64,000 nucleotides of DNA from Pyrus communis (Eukaryota > Streptophyta > Magnoliopsida > Rosales > Rosaceae), in NCBI RefSeq assembly GCF_963583255.1, contig NC_084816.1, positions 23,458,119 through 23,522,118 on the forward strand, written 5' to 3'. This document shows positions 1 through 11,723 of this stretch, in pieces (within the stretch, counting starts at the first letter, position 1; each line of letters opens with the position of its first letter). Position numbers and translations under genes: made by a program. The notes under the pieces were generated by a model. The model searched no databases. It worked only from the letters and a program-made list of their open reading frames with translations, and had not been told where the DNA came from.

Positions 1-3000
1 ATTTCATGTTTCCAAACAGTCCCTTATTGTCCAGATTGAACAGAAGAGTCTCTGTTAAGTTCTCGAAACAGTTCGTGAATGATTATACAAATGTTGAGGC
101 TACACCTCCAGAGTCTCTAAATGTTGAAGTTAATCCGTTGAGTGGGAGTGACAGGACGGAAATTTCAAAACAGAACGCGGTTGAGAATGCAAAGGCGGAG
201 CAGGCGGGATCTATGACGTTTAGAAACCGGTTTCTGAATTTCGTGCGCCTGAGTTCAGTGGTTAATAATGCTGCTGAATCATTCTTCAAGAGCGAGATTA
301 GGAGGAGGCTGTTTGTGACAGCAGTGCTAATTGTGATTAGTCGTGTCGGTTATTTCATTCCTCTGCCTGGATTTGATAGAAGGTTAATCCCTCAAGATTA
401 CCTAAGCTTTGTATCGGGATCTGTTGGTGAGTAATGACCATTCTTCTTCCATGTGTATGGTTGTTTATGCAATTGTCTGATCGTCGTTCATGTTGTTTTC
501 TGCTAGATGAACTCGGTGATTTTGCAGCAGAGCTTAAAATGTCTTTCTTTCAGCTTGGAATCAGTCCTCAAATCATAGCGTCGATCATCATGCAGGTTAA
601 TTCTTTTCGTCAGCTAGTTTGGTTTTTGTTCACCGAATAGACAACTTTGAAACCAACAAAACTACATGGATAAATGTTAAATGTGCTTAATCTTGTGAGG
701 AAAGTTGGAATGTAATACAATAAAGTTATATATTGAAAAATCTCAATATCGATGTACAGGTACTCTGTCATGTTGTTCCCTCCCTGGTAAAGCTGCGGAA
801 GGAAGGCTTAGATGGTCAAGAGAAGATTAAGAGTTATATGTGTGTCTAGTTTTTCATCTCAAGCAGTGAGCCAAGTTCTTGTTACACAATTTGATTGTGA
901 CTTTTACTTTGGACCAGTTTTGTCTCTCAAGATTTTGAACATGTTTCGTTTTTTTTTTTTTTCTATTCAAGATGGTGGCTGTCTTTCGGCTTTGCAATAG
1001 TGGAAGCTATCATACTTGCTTGTTATTCACTTCCATATTCAATCTATGCGGCTAGCTACAGGTAATGCAGCATATCTATCGTTATTTTCAACAATGATTT
1101 TGATTTTGAGTATATCTTGGGTCTAGTCACAAGTTCTTATAGATGTAGTTACCTAGGTTCTCTTTTCCACCATGCACTTAGCAGTTAGCATGGTTCGTTT
1201 TCTTTTCTATTTAATAATAATTGCATGTCTTGTAGGTTTCTTGTTGTTTTAGTTGGTAAGTTATATTTGTGAGATCGAAGATGATATTTATCTGTTGGTA
1301 GGAGTATGATTATGCTTTGGAATTTTGCAGGGTCAAGCATGTGATGGTGACAAGTATGTTATTGGTTTGTGGAGCAATGGCAATGACGTGGATTTGTGAT
1401 ACCATCTCAGAATCTGGATTTGGTACTATACTTGATATGTTGGTTACTTGGCTGGAGTTGTATCATTGTCCTAATATTCCCCATAATTCTGTCAGGATGC
1501 CTTTCCGGGCCTCATTTTTTTTTTTTTTTTTTTTCAAAGAATGATTTTACTGTTCATTGTCACCAGTCACTATAATTTAACATTTTTCGGATGCTGGATT
1601 TAGGGAAAGTTTTTACATAGTTGAATTATATGAATACATGTGTGCGGTCTTAAGATCATAGTATCATTCCAATAGAGTCACTTTTTACGGGTCCTTGTGG
1701 AATGCTTGTTTTTCACTGATGGTGACTGTTAGTACATATGTGAGGTCTTAAGATAATAGTATCGTTCCAATAGGGTCGCTTTTTATTTCTTTAATATGTT
1801 CACAGTACTTTCAAACAACATTAAATGTTGCTTGTTCTTGCTGATCTCGCTATACCTCTCTAATATAAAAATTGTTTATACATTCTTTTATCTTATTGTG
1901 TATGGGATTATAATCTATATCTTCTCTGACTGGTAAGTGGTAATTCACATTTCAGGTCAAGGTTCATCTCTAATTATTTGTGTACAAATATTGATTGGCT
2001 ACACAGAGACATTATACAAAATGCTGTCTCAGCTCTCAGGTATGTGATATAACAAAATCCATTAAATTACGTGTGTTGGGCGCAATTTTCCCGTCAGATA
2101 ACATTTAATTCTGTAAATTTGCTTATCCTACCTCTAGAACTCTGACAGATATCATTTAACTTCAAGTTTTAAAGTTTAGTGATTCATGTTTTATTTTATT
2201 AATTTCAGGAAGTTCTGTTAGTTGGGGCCCATATTTATTTGCAGTATTGGGCGTTTTCACTATAGTCACTATGTGGGCAGTTGTGGTGACTGAAGGGTGC
2301 AGGAAGATAAAGCTGCAGTACTATGGTTTTAAGCTTGCTTCTGCTGCAAGGTAATTCAAATATTACCATTTGGATGGGATTGTGATAATTTTTAGAGAAA
2401 GACACTGAGTAGTGCATACTTCTCTCTACACATGGTGTGGTTGATTATAGATGGCCGTTCTTAGCCGTTATTGCTTATAAACTGATCTCATGATCGATTA
2501 ACAGATTAGTAGAAGCCATCATACCATACTCTACCTTCTATAATTTGACATATAAAAATTTGTGTACTTTATTTCTGCTGGCTGACACTATTTTCTGGTC
2601 TTTTGTGTTTTGGGCAGAGATGACTCACCTATTACCGAAGTGGAGCCCTATATCCCTTTTACCATTAACCCATCAGGAATGCAGCCTGTTCTCACCACAA
2701 CTTATCTCTTGGCATTTCCCAGCATTCTTGCAAGGTTAAAAATTCTTATTTGGCAGCATCATTTCCTGGCCGACCCAGAAAGCTTTCCTTAAATATTCTA
2801 TTTACACTTTGGTCTTTTCTGTTTTAAAGTTGAACTTTACAACTTTCTGATAATGTGGTTTGTTGGCAGTATTCTTGGTTCACCTTTCTGGGAGCATGTT
2901 AAGGAGATATTGAACCCTGAAAATACTATTGGTGCAGGGCCTTGGGTGTACTACTCAATATATGCGTTTTTTGTGTTCTTATTCAATATATTTGACATTG

Positions 3001-3016
3001 TAAGTTTATTCTTAAC

Positions 3017-3064
<48 letters not shown>

Positions 3065-4339
3065 CATTCTAGAATCACCTTGCTTTCTGCTCATTCTTCA
3101 ATCTGCAGGCTACAAGACAGTAAAAGAGTACTTTAAACCCCAACTAGTAGTGATATAGTTGTCTTGGTGTTTCTATACTTCTGCATAAAATTTCTTGTGC
3201 TTACATGTCTGAATATGAAAATAGTGTCTGGTTATCAGTAGTTTCTTAATGCTAACGCCTTCTCTTATGACTTAGGAATTTAGAATTCTTGGTTAAAAAA
3301 TCCGTAGTAAATATGATATTTAAACATTTAGATGTTAATAGAAATATACTAAGTTATATCAGAGTCACCAACACCACCATGTAAATGCTCTAACTTAATC
3401 TCATCTGTTGAAAAGTTTGCTCGTTTTGTTAATAAAAAATACTTGTCCAGGCCAACTTGCCCAAGGAAATTGCTGATTACTTGAATAAGATGGGTGCGAG
3501 GATACCAAACATAAAACCTGGGAAGGCTACAATTGAGTACCTTACAAAGATTCAGGCATCGACACGTTTCTGGGGTATAATTCTCTTTCATCGTGTCTAC
3601 CTGTTGTTTAATACTTAGTTCCTTTGTCGTTGGTGCCCATTGAACTCTTTTTTGCTTGCTTTTTTTTTTTTTTTTTTTCTGTGGTGGAAATTCCGCAGGG
3701 GGGCTATTGTTAAGTATCTTGGCAACAGCATCAAGCATAATCGACCATTATTTACGCAATATCAATGCGGGATTTGCAATCGGGTTGACATCGGTCCTAA
3801 TAATAGTAAGTACAGTACCAAGTATAAGTTATGAAATGCTGAGTATGCCACTAAATCCACGGCCATAGAATGCTTTTGTTTGTTTTTGTGTGTGTTACCT
3901 TTCTTTTGATCATTAACTCAAGGTAGCTGTAAAAAAGTTCTGGCGTTTGAATGAATATTTAGAGGACGTTAAGTATCTAGGGTTCTTATTTGTTTACCAT
4001 ACACGTACAGATTCTGACCTGGCTTTACTTTTCTCAGCTTTGCTTTACCCAAATAGACCATAAACCGACCGTTTATTTGATTAATAATTTTTTCTTGCAT
4101 AAACTTGATGGTCTATGTTTTCATGCTTGCCTTCCTATGGAAAAAAAAAAATTACCTGATGTACTAAATTGTACCGGGTTGAATGGTTTGCGCTACTGCG
4201 TTATATTTTATGCAACTCTTGCAAGTAGTTCTGACTATTGATTGTGCAGGTGGGTTCTATTATTGAACTTAGAAGATCATATCAGGCATATAATGTAATG
4301 CCAAGTTTAAGTAAAGCCTTAAGCCGGTATGGTGCATAA
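1..4339 (+). CDS. SCY2: Plastid SecY homologue SCY2, 5'-partial, 12 exons in window
   Basis: Membrane channel subunit of the second plastid Sec translocon, which inserts proteins at the inner envelope. Exons: 1-426, 507-595, 760-839, 972-1061, 1331-1422, 1956-2039, 2209-2350, 2618-2734, 2870-2999, 3451-3574, 3699-3805, 4250-4339; all have GT-AG borders and compatible phases. From the in-frame ATG at 6 the product has 521 codons. The frame is open upstream of that ATG, so the true start and most of the transit peptide probably lie before the window. SecY signatures include VGYFIPLPG, QLGISPQIIASIIMQ, SYIWWLSFGFAIVEA, PSGMQPVL and a final RPNIK-like loop (GARIPNIKPGKATIEYL). Ten membrane segments are expected for the family. 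An (AT)n run lies in intron 9 (about 3019-3062). SCY1 is less likely because the amino-terminal region and loop sequences fit SCY2 as I recall it. Confidence 0.9.
1636..1790. repeat. Diverged tandem duplication in SCY2 intron 5
   Basis: A segment of about 55 bp at 1636-1690 recurs at 1735-1790 (shared core GGTCTTAAGATCATAGTATC with few changes). Both copies lie in the intron between exons 5 and 6. No function is suggested. Confidence 0.7.
3019..3062. repeat. (TA)n microsatellite in SCY2 intron 9
   Basis: Uninterrupted alternating TA directly after the donor of intron 9. It is a likely length-polymorphic marker. Confidence 0.9.
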
Positions 4340-5208
4340 CTCCCAAATAGGCTGTGCCTTCTCGTCTTCAGGTGATGGTGCTCCTTCGCTCAAAAACCGA
4401 TGAAAGAACTTCTGCGGAGAAGGTGATGCTAACGACAACTTTTTCTCTCCCTTCATTTTTTGCAGCATTGGAATTCTTAGACTGATGAAACACCTCCAGC
4501 AGAAACCAGAAACCAGAAACGATTATGGCATCGCAATATGCTGTAAAGGGTACGAAGTCTGGTGGCTTAGAGTAGTATGTAATGCTTCATTCATTGTCTA
4601 CGAAGCGAAGACTCATTGCCGGCATGGTTTCTGTATCAAATGGAAAAGAATCGATGGCGGGGTTTTGTTCAGTGCACTGTAAACCAACCACGGTTTGTAT
4701 CGACGATATAAGACACCCTATGTTTTGTATATATAGACACCCATCTATTATCTATATTAAGACGTTTAAGACGGAATCTTCGCGGGTGGTGCATTTCCGT
4801 TTGGGTACAGCCAGTTTTTGAAATTTCTTTGATACGGAATATCGGAAAAATCAGAGAAAGATATGGAAAGGAGGTGAAGTTCAAACTTCATCTCATATCG
4901 GAGAAACTCTTAAATTTCAGTCAAAATCAACAAAATTCGTCGATATTTTCGACATATCAATTAAGTATCAGATAAACTTTTACATTTCGTCTAAACCAAT
5001 TTTCAACATTCCCTGAAGTTTCATTTTAAATTTTCATCATTTCTCTCGAAAGCAACTGATATCAATATATCTATTGATTTTTTTTCACAAATTTGCATAT
5101 TGATATTTCTATCGATACCTATATATTGAACATTGGTACAGCTCTGCCTCCATTAGCAGCTCCAAAGCTCAGAGAAAGAGAGAACTTGTGTGTAAGAGAG
5201 GTATTTAT
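4340..5208. other. Spacer after SCY2: 3' UTR and decayed repeat
   Basis: No gene is seen. The first few hundred bases are probably SCY2 3' UTR. From about 4825 to 5125 the sequence is rich in GATATTTCTATCGATA-type words and resembles 60554-60903, so it is probably a diverged copy of the same MITE-like repeat. Confidence 0.5.
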
Positions 5209-5408
5209 CCAGGAAGATCCTTGTCGGATCCTTTTGGTGAGGATCATAATGATCCTCCAATCACATATATTCATCGTACATCGTATGGTTAGAAATTATT
5301 GTAAATTTTTTTTATTTAAAATTGAATATAAACAGTACCAGACAAAAACTGGCCGTACGATGTACAATAAAAGGATGTGATTGGAGGATCTAACGAGGAT
5401 CCTCTCTC
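5209..5408. mobile_element. Palindromic Mutator-like MITE, family A copy 1
   Basis: A 200-bp element flanked by an exact 9-bp duplication GGTATTTAT at 5200-5208 and 5409-5417. The two halves are an imperfect inverted repeat with GATCC-rich ends and inner arms around ATCCTCCAATCACAT. A second copy is at 31194-31415. A 9-bp target duplication with long terminal inverted repeats points to a non-autonomous Mutator-like element. No coding sequence. Confidence 0.85.
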
Positions 5409-5454
5409 GGTATTTATGATTTGATTGATATGAGGGTAGAGGGTGCTGTGTGTA

Positions 5455-5706
5455 AGATTTAGATCCTCTCCGGATCCCCTCATTCGAGATCCCGGAGATC
5501 AATGCATAGTAACCATTCATCAAATATTGTGCGTCCACAATTGAATGTTTTTTATATTTTTAAAAGTAAAGCAGTCTCGCTTTGCATGAAAAATATATAT
5601 ATAAAAAAAAAGAAAAAATTATTGTCGTATGATCTTTAATGAACGGTTACTATGCATTGATCCCTGAGATCTCCAATGAGAAGATTCGGAGATAATCTAA
5701 ATCCTC
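5455..5706. mobile_element. Palindromic MITE, family B
   Basis: About 65 bp at each end are inverted repeats of each other (outer word GATTTAGATC against its complement, inner word GATCAATGCATAGTAACC). GTGTGTA lies on both sides (5448-5454 and 5707-5713) and may be the target duplication. The centre is AT-rich with no coding potential. It lies only 37 bp beyond the family A copy's right duplication. Confidence 0.75.
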
Positions 5707-5971
5707 GTGTGTATACTATTTGTCGACTTTTGACAATAATTTTTTTTATAAATCGATAAGTTTATAATTTTTTTTTAAATATTTATTGCGACTTAATACA
5801 AAAAAATTATTTGGGAGAATGCCTTTCATGGAATAGCTAGACCGACCGTCACGTCCTGAATCAATAAAATGAGAATAATGATGTCAACACACTCTTTTTA
5901 ACTTTGTGTGTACTTCATGTTAATCTTGACTGTTGATTTTACCATAATTATGGTGCACTACGTCAAATATA

Positions 5972-6116
5972 GGGAGTTTTAACGAAACAAATTAGGTACT
6001 GCTCATTTTTAACGAAAAACCACATGTTTTCCTTTATCTGGTACTATTCACTATACCTTTATTTATTATTTTTCATTAAAACTAAATTTTTTTTTGAACT
6101 TTTCGTTAGTTTTCCT
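5972..6116. mobile_element. Mutator-like MITE, family C copy 1
   Basis: A 145-bp AT-rich element starting GGGAGTTTTAACGAAA and ending TTAGTTTTCCT. It is flanked by TCAAATATA (5963-5971) and TCACATATA (6117-6125), a 9-bp duplication with one difference. Other family members are at 17070-17223 and 53353-53506. Confidence 0.8.
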
Positions 6117-6141
6117 TCACATATATATCATTCCCCTTGTT

Positions 6142-6150
6142 TGGGCCCAT
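6142..6150 (+). promoter_or_regulatory. Site II-like TGGGCC element upstream of XPD
   Basis: TGGGCCCAT lies about 150 bp before the XPD start codon, with a further GCCCAT near 6191. Such TCP-bound site II elements are common in promoters of growth and housekeeping genes in plants. The call rests on motif and position only. Confidence 0.4.
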
Positions 6151-6297
6151 TTACATTGGCCGTTGAGAGAGTCCATAAAAAATATGGATTAAAGCCCATC
6201 GTACAACCGGACTTCTAACCCGACGTCTCCATACAAACCAGAGCCACCGTCCCTCTCCGTCTCAGTCGGAGCCAAAACCCAAAACCTGACAAAAACC

Positions 6298-9200
6298 ATG
6301 AAGTTCCAGGTAGAAGACGTGACGGTCTACTTCCCGTACGACCACATATACCCGGAGCAATACGCCTACATGCTCGAGCTCAAGCGCGCCCTCGACGCCA
6401 AGGGCCACTGCCTCCTCGAGATGCCCACCGGCACCGGCAAAACCATCGCCCTCCTCTCTCTCATCACCTCCTACACTCTGTCCAAGCCCCAAAACCCCGT
6501 CAAGCTAATCTACTGCACCCGCACGGTTCACGAGATGGAGAAGACGCTCGCCGAGCTCAAGCTCCTCCACAATTACCAGGTCAAGCATCTGGGTCCGCAG
6601 GCCCAGATCTTGGCGGTGGGGCTTTCGTCGAGGAAGAATCTGTGTGTTAATCCGACGGTGTTGGCGGCGGAGAATCGGGATTCCGTGGATGCGGCGTGCC
6701 GGAAATTGACTGCCAGCTGGGTCAGGAACTTGGCGGCGGAAAACCCAAATGTGCCGACTTGTGAGTTTTTTGAGGATTATGAGAGAGCTGGGTCTGGAGC
6801 TGTTTTGCCTCCTGGGGTTTATACATTGCAGGTATTGGTCAATTGGGTTTTTGAAAATTTAGTTTCTTTGAATTGGGTTTTGAAAATTTTGTTTATGTTT
6901 TCTCGGAATGGAGTGATTGCAATTGGGTTGGTTTGTTTTGTGTGAAAATTAAGGATTTGAGGGCGTATGGGAAGCAGAAAGGGTGGTGCCCCTACTTCTT
7001 GGCGAGGCATATGGTTCAGTTTTCGAATGTGGTGGTTTATAGTTATCAGTACATGCTTGATCCTAAAGTGGCTGGGATTATTTCCAAGGAAATGCAAAAG
7101 GAGTCTGTTGTGGTGTTTGATGAGGCTCATAACATTGATAATGTGTGCATCGAAGCGCTTAGTGTTAGCGTGAGGAGGCAGACAATTGAGGGTGCCAGGA
7201 GGAATCTCAGTAAGATGCAGCATGACATTGAAAGGTAGGTGCTTCTTTTGTTTGGAAATGATTGGTTATGGTTTTGTTGAATTCAAACTCTCTCAGCTCC
7301 GTAATTTTGAGGGGGCTTTACGCATTGCATCACTTATCCGTCTCTTTTTATTTTATCAGGGTTTGTTCAAAGTACTGGCTAAGATTATTCCTAGATAGGC
7401 TTGTTTCCAGCTTTCTTAGTTAGGGCTCTTACGTTTAATACAGATTTTCATTCATTTGCTTGACATGGTAGGTAGGTTCAAGGCCACTGATGCAGATAGA
7501 TTGCGTAAAGAATACAACCGGCTAGTTGAGGGTTTGGCACAAGGAGGAAACCTACCTAGTATGTTGATTGCTCATTCCCATGATTTTCTTCCATTGAAAC
7601 TTAATTTTTGCTTGATGATTTCTCGAGTTCTCATAACTTGTTATTTCTTCTGCATATGCAGTCACAGATACTTGGCTTCAAAATCCTGCTCTACCTGATG
7701 ATATTCTGAAGGAGGCTGTGCCTGGAAATATTCGTAAAGCAGACCATTTTGTGCATGTGTTACGAAGATTGGTCAATCATCTGGAAGGCCGTCTCGAAAC
7801 CGAGAATGTTGAGAAGGAAGGCCCTGTTAGTTTTGTTGCCACTGTCAGTACACAAGCTGGAATTGACCAGAAAACTCTGAAGTTTTGTTATGATCGCCTA
7901 CACTCACTAATGATGACGTTGGAAATTACTGACACAGATGAATTCTTACACATTCAAACGATTTGCGACTTTGCGACACTTGTGGGAACATACACTCGTG
8001 GATTCTCTGTTATAATTGAACCATTTGATGAGAGAATGCCACACATTCCTGATCCTGTTTTACAGGTTAGTTTTCGTGTTTTTTTCTTACATTTTTAATA
8101 CAAATGAAGATTGATTGATTTCTGAAAATTGAACAATTGGTTAAACATATTACACCACTTTCAACAATTTTTAAAATTTTATGTCCACTCTATTGAAACT
8201 AATGATGTGATGGTTATTATAAAATCTTCCTGCAATATGTTCCCTTGCATATTTACTGTAAGAGTGTCTGCCTTTGCTTGATCTACTTATATTGCTTTGG
8301 TAATGGATGGACTGAAGTTGTTTTCAGTTCTAATCTAGTCTTTTCATATTTGGTATTCCAGCTTTGCTGTCATGATGCTTCACTTGCCATAAAGCCTGTA
8401 TTTGATAGATTTCAATCAGTTGTGATTACATCTGGAACCTTGAGCCCGATTGATCTCTACCCCCGTCTTCTTAATTTCCATCCTGTCGTCAGTCGAAGTT
8501 TTACTATGTCATTAACAAGAGATTGCATATGCCCAATGGTTCTCACCCGTGGAAGGTATAAACATCAGAAAAGTTTTTCTGTGCTTACATTTCATTTCTC
8601 TTGATTCATTGTAGTAGGGGAGTTGTAAACTTTATTGTTCTTATCATATCATAAGTTGCCTATTATATTTAGCATTTAATCCTATTAGGTAGTATCTAAA
8701 GGTTGCTCTCGGATATAATTTCAGTGATCAGCTTCCAGTAAGTACCAAATATGATATGAGAAGTGATCTTGGCGTAGTAAGGAACTATGGGAGGTTGCTG
8801 CTGGAGATGGTTTCTGTTGTTCCAGATGGGGTTGTATGTTTTTTTGTCAGTTACTCTTATATGGATATGATAGTCAATAGCTGGAATGAAAATGGAATTT
8901 TGAAGGTAACTGTGCTATCTCTGTCTCTTGCTTTTCCTGGGTATATGTGGACCCTTTCTTTGTCCTCTTCTCCAAGTTTTCGAAGAAGTTGGTTTTTCAG
9001 AAAGGTGCTTACTGCTCCAATTGTCGCAGGAAATAATGCAGCATAAGCTTGTTTTCATTGAGACCCAAGATGTGGTAGAGACTACCTTGGCTCTTGACAA
9101 TTATCGTAAGGCTTGTGATTGTGGGAGGGGTGCTGTCTTCTTGTCTGTTGCCAGGTAACATAAACATTCAGAATTTTTTATTATTAATATGCAATTAAAA

Positions 9201-10651
9201 TAAAAAGGATGGAGTGCCCTTCACACAAAAAGGAAAAAAAAAAGGATGGAGTACCCTTTTGCTATTTGTGTACGCTGTCATATTTAGAAAGCTATCCATT
9301 GTTCCATGCCACACACATTTCAGAACTTTCAATATTACAATTGATAGGTGACACAGTTCTCTCATGAGTAATATTATGTATGTACTTTCACAGAGGAAAA
9401 GTAGCTGAAGGAATAGACTTTGATCGACATTATGGACGATTGGTGATCATGTTTGGCATTCCTTTCCAGTACACATTAAGCAAGTGAGTTTATCTCTTCT
9501 GTTTTATTTATTGAAAAAGGGTATTTTGAATCAAATTTTCTGCATGTTTTAAATTTTAGTGTTTGGGGGTTTTGTTGGACTGAAACAAATTTTACGTTTA
9601 TGGCTTGACATACTTTTTCTCGCAGGATTTTGCTTGCACGGCTGGAATACTTGCGGGATACCTTTCAAATAAAGGAAGGAGACTTTTTGACGTTTGATGC
9701 CTTGGTATCATTGCAGTGCCTTTCATAACGTATAAGAAATACTTGCTTTTTTAAGACACGTTTTCTAAACGTTTTGGGTTCTGTATGGTGCAGAGACAAG
9801 CAGCTCAATGTGTAGGCCGAGTCATCCGGTCAAAAGCGGACTATGGCATGATGATTTTTGCTGACAAAAGGTTTGTGTTCCTGTTTTCTGTTTTTATCAG
9901 TAGAATTCCAATATCATGAATTCACTACTGGAAGCTCTAGTTCAACATTAGGCACTGATTTTTGGATGCTTAACTTCAACTTCAGATATAGCCGTCATGA
10001 CAAGCGATCCAAATTGCCTGGATGGATACTGTCGCATTTACGTGATGCACATCTGAACTTGAGCACGGACATGGCTCTGCATATAGCACGAGAGGTTTGT
10101 CCTTATTTGTTATCACATATTTCTACTATCTTATTACGTTTATTGATTAGCCTGAAATATGCATGTCTATTAGACTTTGTTTTTGTCGTTTTCCTTGCGA
10201 GTCGTTCATCGATTGTTTTACCAGTCTGTTGTGACCTAGTAAGCCATCCCTTTAGAGCTGTGCTAGATGATTCTGGGACCCAAAGATCAAAACCGAAGCA
10301 TTGAAACACATCTTATTTGGGCTGACGAAGTGCGATTGCTACTTTTTCAACTGAGTCAGAAAAATATCTAAAAATACCAAGCGTTTTTAGTTTTCTTTTT
10401 TTGCCAGAATCACCCAGTGTTATGATGATAAAATCGAACTTCCACCTTGTTGAAGCTTCTGGCAGTTGATTAGAATTGCATGCGATTTATCTTTTGCTAT
10501 GTTAAATCTTTTCTTATCTTGAAAACAGTTCCTTAGGAAGATGGCTCAACCATATGATAAGGTTGGTGGCGGCAGCGGTAAGAAAACCCTTTTATCCCAA
10601 GAAGACTTAGAGAAGATGGGCGAAAGCATTGCTAATGATTTGCTGCGTTAA
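6298..10651 (+). CDS. UVH6: TFIIH DNA helicase XPD (ERCC2/UVH6 orthologue), 12 exons, complete
   Basis: ATP-dependent 5'-3' DNA helicase of the TFIIH complex, acting in nucleotide excision repair and transcription initiation in the nucleus. Exons: 6298-6831, 6954-7234, 7476-7558, 7662-8065, 8362-8555, 8725-8905, 9030-9154, 9394-9483, 9626-9704, 9794-9870, 9986-10094, 10529-10651; 2280 coding bases, 759 residues, about the usual length of the plant protein. Visible motifs: Walker A MPTGTGKT (42-49), the four iron-sulphur ligands C116, C134, C155 and C190, the DEAH box at 234-237, [16 protein letters not shown], and motif [12 protein letters not shown]. The start codon follows the ACC context ACCATG and gives the family's usual amino terminus ([15 protein letters not shown]). 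All splice phases agree. Nothing is missing, so the gene looks functional. Confidence 0.96.
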
Positions 10652-11723
10652 GGAGTCTGCCTGAAAGCTGTGTCGCGGTTTGTGGGTTTTTGGTTTGTCG
10701 TTGGCCAGTTATCAGTCCTGCACGGAAGAGTTTGGCCAACTTAGGAGATTTTGTTATCGATGATCTGAGCAGTTACCTACCGGAGCATGGCACAGCCTTA
10801 CGATAAAAATTTCACTCAAATTCGATTTTCCGGGTTTCAGGATTGAAATATGCTGTACAAATTCATAGTCGTGTAGATTTTTGGCTTGTCGTTTGTCTTT
10901 CTCATGATCAAATTATGGCTAGAGCTACATTTTTGAACCTCAGTTTTGACTAGTTATTAGATGTTTACCATGGCCATGAGTTTATAAAAGTTCTAGCTGT
11001 TTATCCTCATTTCTACGCGGATTGGTTCCCCATGAATTTTCCTTTTTGCATAACTTTTGTATATTTTAGATGGATGCTTGGAGCTAACGGAAGACTGAGC
11101 GCAAAACCGTGCGCAAGGATTCATATAGTTGATCTTACTTAGTAAGATAGAATTGGGTTGTTGTTGTATACTATCGTCAGCACTCCAAGACGTTCACTCC
11201 TCGTGTAATGACATTTTTGGAGAGGTGTAGAATGATGGTTTGGGAGTGTTGTTAATTGCTTCGATTGTAGACCATTTGATTAGGAGAAGGCGAATTTAAA
11301 CTCAAGACTTCGAGTGCAATAGAATATGCTCTTAACTAGTTGGATTACACGCCTCTTGCCAGAATTAAACACATTATAAGTTCATAGCATGGGTATATGA
11401 CGAATGGAATACGAAGGACTTTGCAACAACAACAAAACATGAAAGATATAATGATTTTTAGATTATGCCAAATGTCTCAGAAATAATACACTTTGTTAGA
11501 TTACAATACAGGGGAATAAACAATACACACCAATTGGTAAAAAGAAAGAAAAAAAAATGTTCTAGTTAACATTGTACAGTAAGTAGCACTGATGACCCAT
11601 AAACACCAATCAGAATATTTTGTTTTCCAATTTTTTCCCCCTCCAAAACTCTTTAATTACGTACACAAACTGCTTACCCTAAATCGTCCTGCAGATTTTT
11701 ACACAAACACAACCAATACCGGA
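10652..11723. other. Convergent XPD/bHLH spacer
   Basis: Contains the XPD 3' UTR and, on the minus side, the bHLH 3' UTR. Around 11281-11365 the minus strand resembles a tRNA-derived SINE head. No further gene is seen. Confidence 0.6.
11275..11365 (-). mobile_element. tRNA-derived SINE-like head
   Basis: On the minus strand an A-box-like AACTAGTTAAGAGC is followed by a B-box-like GAGTTTAAATTCGCC. The rest of the body is not recognised. No cloverleaf can be drawn, so it is not called a tRNA gene. Confidence 0.35.

Noticed and set aside
3349..3738. 129-codon minus ORF
   Set aside because: Antisense across SCY2 exon 10 and its flanking introns, with a lysine run from a poly-T tract.
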